20,558 nucleotides of DNA, taken from positions 1 to 20,558 of the forward strand of contig JAIRSV010000112.1 of the NCBI GenBank assembly GCA_031255275.1, written 5' to 3'. Within the stretch, counting starts at the first letter, position 1. Each line of letters starts with the position of its first letter. The notes under the pieces were generated by a model. That model saw only the letters and a list, made by a program, of their open reading frames with translations. It made no database searches and had not been told where the DNA came from. A program made the position numbers and the translations under genes. The DNA is from Proteiniphilum sp. (lineage in GTDB: Bacteria > Bacteroidota > Bacteroidia > Bacteroidales > Dysgonomonadaceae). Below, in pieces: positions 15,401 to 20,558 of the stretch.

Positions 15401-18337
15401 ATCACCCTGATGCTGACTTATGTGAAGAATGAAGAATTTTATACCCGGCAGACGGACATTCTTCCCGAAAAGGAGAACGGTGACCTGAAGGTGAAACTGG
15501 ATGTGTTTCGAGACAGGATCCGTCCCGGCGCGGAAGAGGAGTGGCGGATCACGGTAACCGGCGCAGACGGCAATCCCGCACCGGCGGAAGTGCTGGCGTC
15601 GATGTACGACTTTTCGCTCGACAACATTTATCCGTCGCAGGAGTGGACTTTTTCATCCTTCCCGCTTACGCCCTATTTTTCGAGGATGAGACTCTCCGGC
15701 GACCGGTCATTTTACGGCAGAACGGCCGTCAGCAGTATACCCGTACAGTGGAAGGAGATTATCGCCTTTGAATTCGACAGTTTCAACTGGTTCGGCTATT
15801 CGCTGCTCTACGCCGGCGGGATGAGGCTGAGAAGCGCACTTGCCGGCAGGCAGGGTGGAGGAATGTTGTCATATTCGGCGCCGGTAATGAAAGAAGAGGA
15901 CGTGAATGAAGCGGAATTTATGGTGCGGGGTATTTCGGCTAAAGAAAATAAAAAAATAACACCGAACCTCCCGGCTTCTCTCGTTCCCGGACAGGAAAGC
16001 GAAGCTCCCCAGGTACGGCGCAACTTTAACGAGACCGCTTTCTTCTTCCCCCATCTCCGCACCGGCGAAAGGGGAGAAGTGCAGATTGCCTTCACGACGC
16101 CCGAAAGCAATACCCGGTGGCGTTTCCGGGTGCTGGCGCACGACAGGCAGATGAACAGCGGAAAGACGGAAGCTTTCACCGTATCGCAGAAGGAGCTGAT
16201 GGTGACGCCCGGCGTGCCGCGCTTCCTTCGACAGGGCGACAGGACGGCTGTTTCGGCCAAAATATCCAACCTTTCGGACAGTACGGTCAGCGGCAGCGTC
16301 AGGCTGGAATTTTTTGATCCCGTCACGGAAGAGAGTCTCGGTAATATCTCCCTTGCAGAGCAGGAACAGCTCTTCACGCTGCAGCGGGGTGCCTCTTCGG
16401 ATGCGTGGTGGACATTTGACGTGCCGACCGGCGCAGACCTTCTCGGCGTGCGTATCGTGGCGCGGAGCGAACAGTTCAGCGACGGCGAACAACATGCGCT
16501 GGCCGTACTTCCCGGCCGGATGCTCGTGACGGAGAGTATGCGGATGGATGTGAAGGGGAATGAAACGAAGGAGTTTGTCATGGAAGGGCTGCTCGACAGA
16601 CAGTCGAAGACCGCCGAAGATTACCGGCTGACGCTCGAATTTGCATCCAATCCCGCCTGGTATGCGGTGCAGGCGCTGCCGGCGCTGGGTGAGCCGGAGA
16701 GCGACAATGCCGTTTCGTGGTTTGCCTCCTGTTATGCCAACATGCTGGGCGCACACATCGGAGAGGCGTTCCCGAAAGTGAAGGCGATGGCGGAGGCCTG
16801 GAAGAGGCAGGGGGGCGACAGGGAGACGTTCTTCTCGAACCTGGAAAGGAACCGGGAACTCAAGAGCGCTTTGCTCGAAGAGACCCCCTGGGTGTCGGAA
16901 GCCCGGAATGAGGCGGAACAGCGGGAGAGGCTGTCGTTGCTGTTTGACCTGAATCGCAGCCGCGACCTTACCGCTGCGGCGACAGACAGGCTGAAGGATC
17001 TGCAAACCGAACAGGGAGGATGGAGCTGGTTCAAGGGATTTAGTCCCAGCGTAAGCATCACGCAGTATATTCTTTACGGATTCCACCGGTTGAAGGAGGT
17101 GAAGGCCGGAGAGTTTCCGGACGAGATCCTTGAGATGCAGAAGAGGGCCGTTTCCTATACGGATATGGAAGCCATACGCCGCTTCGAAGCGCTGAAAAGG
17201 CATGACAAAAAGTGGAAAGGCCGGAAGACGATTCCGGTTATCGACCTCGAATACCTGTATGTCCGTTCGGCTTACGCCTGGTGTCCGCAGGACGGGGAAG
17301 CAAAGGATCTGACCGATTTTTATCTCTCCGTCGTCGAAAGAAACTGGACGCGCTTCGGACTGTATGAACGGTCGCTCATCGCCATACTGATGAGCCGGCT
17401 GGGGAAGAATGACGTTGTGGACGCTATCCTGAACTCCTTCCGCGAACATGCTGTCCGTTCGGACGAAACGGGCATGTACTGGGCCAATAACCGTGCACAG
17501 GTATTCATGTCGCAGTCGGCCGTATCGGTACACACCTTTATTATGGATGCCTTCCGCGCAGGAGGGGCCGGGGCCGGGGAAACGGACGAGATGAAGCGAT
17601 GGCTGCTGAAACAGAAACAAACCCAACTGTGGGAAACTTCACATGCCACGGTCGACGCCGTCTATGCGCTGCTGAGCGCGGGCAGCGACTGGTTTGCCGC
17701 AGACGGCGGAACTGCCGTTTCGCTGGGCAAGCATCGCCTGGAGCCGGAGAGCAGGGAATCGGGCAGCGGCTACTTCAAGGAGTCGTGGAGCCGCGGGGAG
17801 ATACCTCCCGAAATGGGCAGGGTGACGGTTGTGCATCAGGGCGATACTCCCGCGTGGGGTGCGCTCTACCGGCAGTATTTCGAAGAGCTGGACAGGATTG
17901 GGAAAACCGATGCCTCGCTCGATGTGGAAAAGCAGCTTTTCGTGGAACAGACCACCGCTTCCGGAAGGCAACTGATACGCATTACGGAAGAGAATCCGCT
18001 GCAGGTGGGCGATAAAGTGGTTGTACGGCTGACCGTGCGGAGCGACCGCGATCTGGAATTTGTCTATCTGAAAGATCTGCATGCCGCCGCTTTCGAGCCG
18101 GTCAGTCAAATATCGGGTATAAGCCGGCAGAACGGGATACCCTGTTATCAGACGTCGAAGGACGCTTCCACCGGATTCTATTTCGACTCGCTGCCGAGGG
18201 GGACTTACCTGTTTGAATATGCAGTGTATGTGAGCCGTCCGGGCAGCTATTCCGGCGGTATCGCGACCATTCGGAGCATGTATGCTCCGGAGTTCACCGC
18301 GCATACCGGAGGGACAAGAATTAATGTTAAAAGATAA
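12443..18337 (+). CDS. Large alpha-2-macroglobulin family protein lacking the thioester
   Basis: A 1964-residue exported protein. The signal peptide ends near GAFSQ (about residue 20); no lipobox Cys follows, so it is probably periplasmic or released rather than a lipoprotein. After a roughly 370-residue helical-looking N-terminal part come macroglobulin beta-sandwich domains. IFTDRSLYRPGQTVYFKA (about 595-612) and TGERGEVQIAFTTPESNTRW (about 1206-1225) are family hallmarks. The helical thioester-domain region starts near 1405 (YAVQALPALGEPESDNAVSW), with GGWSWFKG near 1524, and a C-terminal beta domain ends in a Tyr/Gly-rich strand region. Where thioester members have CxEQ, this protein has SDNAVS, and no CxEQ occurs anywhere. 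Bacterial relatives are thought to trap proteases or guard the envelope; without the thioester, covalent trapping is unlikely. Probably cotranscribed with the preceding receiver/PPDK-N gene. Confidence 0.93.
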   Translation: MNRIYLTLLLLTLATGAFSQKNRQMDGNHYASEWAKVAELEEKSLPRSASEAVNSILHKAVKDRNTPQIIKALIHQGKYDLATDSQNDTLIFRNLHAMLEKSDDAVEQSVLHSMLGELYLQYYRKDRRNIDRRTGLGDFVPADMKEWTRNIFYNKAIEHLNASLQPEEQLQKTEVESCAAVIESGKDSRKFYPSMYDFLIRRAIELSGQIDSDEELSRLPARKNITPEALFAPADEFVKLPFDPRPEEWGLWRFEYLRKHLHSLLKRDMPQSVLLTELDKISTLEQLHNLHSTYAQPSLERMLKKWEGKPLSVEIIDRLCEICLREIHSTGTEDTLRQKEKTGEVYEILKKSIAAFPQYERISMLENRLLELTQPEFSVTGENTFPKEGKKELQIQFRNIRTLTAKLYRIESSVETLEETMKAEDRVAGKRTLIGEIPLSLPDTPEYLYGKTSFTVEPGDFGYYILTFAASPEISDAANMPEYYFTVSDLAVFARKSSDSRYDFFVVNRITGAPVPGAEVMIYKQTGNPNNSPLTPEQSLAVNDMGLAVYEKKIPDRDVFYHAVAGNDKGSVPNRLPSGSYRYSDSSSEPQETTNIFTDRSLYRPGQTVYFKAVHIRTEAGKQSAVAGKTLALMLRDANGREISKQTLTTNEFGSVAGEFVLPQHVMPGYFTLGADRESTGFRVEEYRRPSFEVTFDRIDETYKFGEEITLKGKAESFSGISLRQAGVEYRITRRPVLWWQIWGGTEEHFAAGNVITGEDGSFEISFVPEKPDSRRTPKAICSFVAEASVTDVNGETQTASYTVTVGDVSMMLSLDMPDRWAKESEAKITVSAKNLAGNDIAAGGICRIFSLQENDSIGQIAAESTFEAGEQPALKKQLAGLPSGKYRLKLQSEDDRGNPVETEKDIILFSYSDKRPPIKTNEWFVVKNSRFAPGKDAEVILGVSEKVHVLYELWQGSNLLERKWIGLDNESRLFRFPRREEYKEGITLMLTYVKNEEFYTRQTDILPEKENGDLKVKLDVFRDRIRPGAEEEWRITVTGADGNPAPAEVLASMYDFSLDNIYPSQEWTFSSFPLTPYFSRMRLSGDRSFYGRTAVSSIPVQWKEIIAFEFDSFNWFGYSLLYAGGMRLRSALAGRQGGGMLSYSAPVMKEEDVNEAEFMVRGISAKENKKITPNLPASLVPGQESEAPQVRRNFNETAFFFPHLRTGERGEVQIAFTTPESNTRWRFRVLAHDRQMNSGKTEAFTVSQKELMVTPGVPRFLRQGDRTAVSAKISNLSDSTVSGSVRLEFFDPVTEESLGNISLAEQEQLFTLQRGASSDAWWTFDVPTGADLLGVRIVARSEQFSDGEQHALAVLPGRMLVTESMRMDVKGNETKEFVMEGLLDRQSKTAEDYRLTLEFASNPAWYAVQALPALGEPESDNAVSWFASCYANMLGAHIGEAFPKVKAMAEAWKRQGGDRETFFSNLERNRELKSALLEETPWVSEARNEAEQRERLSLLFDLNRSRDLTAAATDRLKDLQTEQGGWSWFKGFSPSVSITQYILYGFHRLKEVKAGEFPDEILEMQKRAVSYTDMEAIRRFEALKRHDKKWKGRKTIPVIDLEYLYVRSAYAWCPQDGEAKDLTDFYLSVVERNWTRFGLYERSLIAILMSRLGKNDVVDAILNSFREHAVRSDETGMYWANNRAQVFMSQSAVSVHTFIMDAFRAGGAGAGETDEMKRWLLKQKQTQLWETSHATVDAVYALLSAGSDWFAADGGTAVSLGKHRLEPESRESGSGYFKESWSRGEIPPEMGRVTVVHQGDTPAWGALYRQYFEELDRIGKTDASLDVEKQLFVEQTTASGRQLIRITEENPLQVGDKVVVRLTVRSDRDLEFVYLKDLHAAAFEPVSQISGISRQNGIPCYQTSKDASTGFYFDSLPRGTYLFEYAVYVSRPGSYSGGIATIRSMYAPEFTAHTGGTRINVKR

Positions 18338-18377
18338 AATTAATATTAAAAGGATGAGGGGCTTAGGGCGGATTTGC

Positions 18378-18385
18378 TATTTTTG
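18378..18385 (+). promoter_or_regulatory. -7 promoter box for the DUF1573 gene
   Basis: TATTTTTG matches TAnnTTTG in the 160-base gap after the macroglobulin gene, 112 bases before the next start. No good -33 element is seen. The gap has no convincing T-tailed terminator for the upstream gene, so readthrough is also possible. Confidence 0.4.
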
Positions 18386-18497
18386 TTCTCCCGGACAGAG
18401 GGACATTGCCGTCTGCCGTGTGAGAAAGGTGACAGCTCCGGCCCTCACGGAGAGCGATGTTACAGTATTTCAGTATAAAGAATAAAAAGATCGTATT

Positions 18498-18887
18498 ATG
18501 ATGAAGAGATTGATTTTAACAGTATTGTTTGCCGTGCTGATCAGCGGTATTGCTTTTGCGCAGCAGAAGCCTGCGATGGATTTCAAGAAAACGGAACATA
18601 ATTTCGGCATCATCAAAGAAGAGATGGATGCGGTTTCCACGCAGTTTGAGTTTACCAATACGGGCAAAAAGCCGCTTGTCATACAGGATACCTGGGCTTC
18701 GTGCGGATGCACCAAGCCATCCTTTGCGGCAAAGCCCGTCCTTCCGGGCGAGACGGGATACATATCCGTCAGCTACTCCACCGTGCGCCGTCCGGGGACG
18801 TTCAACAAAACCATCAAGGTGTATACCAATGTGCCCGACACGGTGTATGTACTCACAATCAAGGGGAATGTGACGCCCAGGGAATAA
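18498..18887 (+). CDS. Secreted DUF1573 domain protein
   Basis: A 129-residue exported protein. The signal peptide ends IAFA|QQ (after residue 21). The mature part is a single Ig-like (ASH/MSP-type) beta-sandwich of the DUF1573 family: FKKTEHNFGIIKE, FEFTNTGKKPLVI, then the diagnostic SCGCTKP (68-74, Cys69 and Cys71) and PGTFNKTIKVYTN. DUF1573 proteins are abundant in Bacteroidota, and their exact job is not established; the fold suggests binding to another envelope protein or glycan. Two ATG codons lie in tandem (18498, 18501) and either may be used. It stands as its own unit between a -7 box upstream and a strong terminator. Confidence 0.93.
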   Translation: MMKRLILTVLFAVLISGIAFAQQKPAMDFKKTEHNFGIIKEEMDAVSTQFEFTNTGKKPLVIQDTWASCGCTKPSFAAKPVLPGETGYISVSYSTVRRPGTFNKTIKVYTNVPDTVYVLTIKGNVTPRE

Positions 18888-18912
18888 GTTTCTCATATTT
18901 TACCATATCTCC

Positions 18913-18957
18913 GCCGAATGAGCTATCTTTGCAGAAGCTCATTCGGCTTTTTTATTT
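18913..18957 (+). terminator. Rho-independent terminator after the DUF1573 gene
   Basis: A perfect 12-bp stem, GCCGAATGAGCT (18913-18924) with AGCTCATTCGGC (18936-18947), an 11-base loop and the tail TTTTTTATTT. It begins 26 bases after the DUF1573 stop. The stem end and loop also contain a -7 promoter box for the next gene. Confidence 0.9.
18924..18931 (+). promoter_or_regulatory. -7 promoter box for meaB, inside the terminator loop
   Basis: TATCTTTG matches TAnnTTTG exactly. TTTA at 18898-18901 is a partial -33 element at 22-base spacing. Transcription would start near 18938, inside the 3' arm of the hairpin, giving a leader of about 65 bases to the meaB start. Confidence 0.55.
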
Positions 18958-19003
18958 GAAAGCGTGAGAAATTCATATTCATACATCCGGTAACTGCTAT
19001 TAT

Positions 19004-20095
19004 ATGGAACATCCCGAAAATGATCCCGCTTACAGGGGACTTACGGTCAGCAAAGGCATCTCGCGTCCGCCCAGCGTGAATCCCTATCTGCGCAAAAGAA
19101 CGAAGGAGTGCGAACGTCCCGTGACGGAGTATGTAGAAGGTATCCTGTCAGGCAGCAGGGTGATACTCAGTCAGGCCGTTACGCTGGTAGAAAGCGCGCG
19201 CCCGGAACACCAGGAGAAGGCGCAGGCCATCATCGAGCAGTGTCTTCCCCATGCCGGCAACTCCATTCGCGTAGGCATCACGGGCGTCCCCGGAGCCGGC
19301 AAGAGCACTTCGATCGACTCGTTCGGGATGCACCTGCTGAGGGAGGGGCACCGGCTGGCGGTACTGGCGATCGATCCCTCGAGCGAACGGTCGAAAGGGA
19401 GCATCCTGGGTGACAAGACGCGTATGGAGAAACTCTCGTCGGCGCAGGACGCCTTTATCCGTCCCTCGCCCTCGGCCGGGTCGCTGGGAGGCGTGGCGCG
19501 CAAGACGCGCGAAACCATTGTCCTCTGCGAGGCGGCCGGATTCAACTACGTCTTTGTGGAGACCGTCGGGGTGGGACAGTCGGAGACGGCAGTCCATTCC
19601 ATGGTAGACTTCTTTCTGCTGATCCAGCTTGCCGGCACCGGCGACGAATTGCAGGGTATCAAGCGGGGCATCATGGAGATGGCTGACGGGATCGTGATCA
19701 ACAAGGCTGACGGCGATAACGTGGAAAAGGCGAAGATCGCACGCCGTCACTTCAGCAATGCGCTGCACCTCTTTCCCCTTCCCGAGTCGGGGTGGTCTCC
19801 CGAAGTGCTGACCTGTTCCGGATACTGCAATATCGGCATTGCGGAGGTGTGGGACATGATACACAGATACGTCGATTTCGTGAGGGGGAACGGCTATTTC
19901 GACCGCCGGCGGAAGGAGCAGGCCAAGTACTGGATGTATGAAACCGTCAACGAACAGTTGCGTAACAGCTTTTATCACGATCCGGAGATTGCCGGACTGC
20001 TGGAGAGGCTGGAGCGTGATGTCCTTCACAACCGGAAAAGCTCCTTTATCGCTGCCAGGGAGGCGCTCGACCTTTTTTACTCGAAAAACCGGTAG
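19004..20095 (+). CDS. meaB: MeaB/ArgK-family GTPase, methylmalonyl-CoA mutase chaperone
   Basis: A 363-residue cytoplasmic G3E GTPase. Motifs: Walker A GVPGAGKST (94-102), DPSS (124-127) with the family-typical SKGSILGDKTRME following, ETVGVGQSE (186-194) as the Walker B/switch region, and NKAD (233-236) for guanine recognition. MeaB gates adenosylcobalamin loading and protects methylmalonyl-CoA mutase, the enzyme linking succinyl-CoA to propionate metabolism, which many Bacteroidales use. The N-terminal extension of about 45 residues and the C-terminal helices (from about 300), used for dimerisation in known structures, are both present. The mutase subunit genes are not in this window; upstream is unrelated DUF1573, and what lies downstream beyond base 20558 is unknown. 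Older annotations call the family ArgK (arginine transport kinase), which is not supported. Confidence 0.95.
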   Translation: MEHPENDPAYRGLTVSKGISRPPSVNPYLRKRTKECERPVTEYVEGILSGSRVILSQAVTLVESARPEHQEKAQAIIEQCLPHAGNSIRVGITGVPGAGKSTSIDSFGMHLLREGHRLAVLAIDPSSERSKGSILGDKTRMEKLSSAQDAFIRPSPSAGSLGGVARKTRETIVLCEAAGFNYVFVETVGVGQSETAVHSMVDFFLLIQLAGTGDELQGIKRGIMEMADGIVINKADGDNVEKAKIARRHFSNALHLFPLPESGWSPEVLTCSGYCNIGIAEVWDMIHRYVDFVRGNGYFDRRRKEQAKYWMYETVNEQLRNSFYHDPEIAGLLERLERDVLHNRKSSFIAAREALDLFYSKNR

Positions 20096-20354
20096 CACTC
20101 TTCGCTCACGGCGCTTCGCGCCATTCAACCCCTATTCGGCAAATCCTCATTCACGGTGCGCACCCTGTTCAAAGGGCGCTCATGCTGTGCCTGTGATTCA
20201 AACTGCGCCCGTCCCGGCACATCCGATCGGCGTGCGAAGTGCGTGTAACGCGCGCCCAGCGGGCGAATATCGACGGTGCGGCGCGCTGCAAAATGCGGGA
20301 AGAGAGCCGGTATACTCCGGTCGAAACGGGGAATATTGCCCGGACAGGGTCGAA
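20096..20354. other. GC-rich non-coding stretch after meaB
   Basis: No gene is supported here. A hairpin GGCGC-TTC-GCGCC (20110-20122) lies 15 bases after the meaB stop but has no T-run, so it is only a weak terminator candidate. The sequence is rich in GCGC-type words (for example around 20244-20290) and differs sharply from the AT-rich stretch that follows. An open frame crosses it (GTG 20239 or ATG 20293) and runs into the tandem repeats; it has no recognisable domain. Confidence 0.5.
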
Positions 20355-20438
20355 AATCTCCCGAGAGATAAAAAAAATCTCTCGAGAGATAGAAATAATC
20401 TCTTGTGAGATAAAAAAAATCTCCCGAGAGATAAAAAA
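20355..20438. repeat. Four 21-bp tandem repeats with central palindromes and A-tracts
   Basis: Four units begin at 20355, 20376, 20397 and 20418, each exactly 21 bases. Each is AATCTC-NNNN-GAGAT followed by an A-rich spacer. Unit 2 contains the perfect 14-bp palindrome ATCTCTCGAGAGAT; units 1 and 4 differ from it by one base, and unit 3 keeps the five-base arms around TTGT. Units 1 and 4 are identical. In the plus frame passing through 20239-20460 the units read as heptads close to KISREIK. It lies 260 bases after meaB. Confidence 0.9.
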
Positions 20439-20558
20439 TAATATGATTATCCGTTATTAAACCTAAATTGATTTTTATATGACACAGAGGCTATCATGAG
20501 CCTGTCAAATAAATTTTCGCCGAAATATCTACGATTAAATTTATAGCAAAACTCATTC
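20439..20558. other. AT-rich intergenic tail to the window end
   Basis: After the tandem repeats the sequence turns strongly AT-rich. A small inverted repeat AGGCT-ATCATG-AGCCT is visible near 20488-20503. No credible open frame or clear -7 box is seen; it is probably the upstream region of a gene outside the window. Confidence 0.4.

Noticed and set aside
15869..17626. 585-codon minus-strand open frame inside the macroglobulin gene
   Set aside because: The opposite strand encodes convincing macroglobulin domains; the antisense protein is rich in His/Pro/Arg with no domain, as expected from GC-rich codon bias.
19004..20095. Arginine/ornithine transport kinase ArgK
   Set aside because: This is a legacy name for the MeaB family; the motifs and length fit the cobalamin-enzyme GTPase chaperone.
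19148..20128. 326-codon minus-strand open frame opposite meaB
   Set aside because: Antisense to a GTPase with all motifs intact; no domain recognised.
20355..20438. CRISPR array
   Set aside because: Units are directly adjacent, 21 bases long, with no unique spacers of normal length and no cas genes nearby.

Overview
The window comes from a Bacteroidota chromosome, most likely order Bacteroidales. Evidence: a SusC/RagA-type TonB-dependent receptor with a carboxypeptidase-D-like N-terminal domain, a secreted DUF1573 protein, a giant alpha-2-macroglobulin, no convincing Shine-Dalgarno sequences, and several TAnnTTTG-type -7 promoter boxes, the form known from Bacteroides. Genus cannot be fixed from the sequence alone. 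The DNA is fairly GC-rich for the group. No tRNA, rRNA, CRISPR array, IS element or phage gene was seen.

Layout. Bases 1-8780 are read on the minus strand: a SusC-like receptor (its 3' end lies outside the window), a secreted M14 zinc carboxypeptidase, a secreted Ntn-type cysteine amide hydrolase (C45/C69-like), the ribosome-biogenesis GTPase EngB, and a sodium:solute symporter whose stop codon overlaps the EngB start (ATGA). Bases 8781-9385 are a divergent intergenic region holding outward promoters for both sides and a GC-rich element bounded by 17-bp inverted repeats. From 9386 everything is on the plus strand: a receiver-domain/PPDK-N (ATP-grasp) fusion protein, a 1964-residue alpha-2-macroglobulin, a small secreted DUF1573 protein with its own terminator, and the MeaB/ArgK GTPase. 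The last 460 bases have no convincing gene and contain four 21-bp tandem repeats, each carrying a palindrome and an A-tract.

How the genes fit together. The M14 peptidase and the Ntn hydrolase look like one transcription unit (42-base gap) exporting two amide/peptide hydrolases; a SusC-type importer follows on the same strand, so a peptide or amide scavenging role is plausible but only inferred. EngB and MeaB are housekeeping GTPases. The two-receiver/PPDK-N protein and the alpha-2-macroglobulin are 57 bases apart and probably cotranscribed. The fusion protein is the least understood gene here: it keeps the ATP-grasp nucleotide-binding half of PEP synthase but no recognisable phosphohistidine or PEP-binding domain, and it has one intact-looking and one degenerate receiver domain. 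The macroglobulin lacks the usual thioester Cys and Gln.
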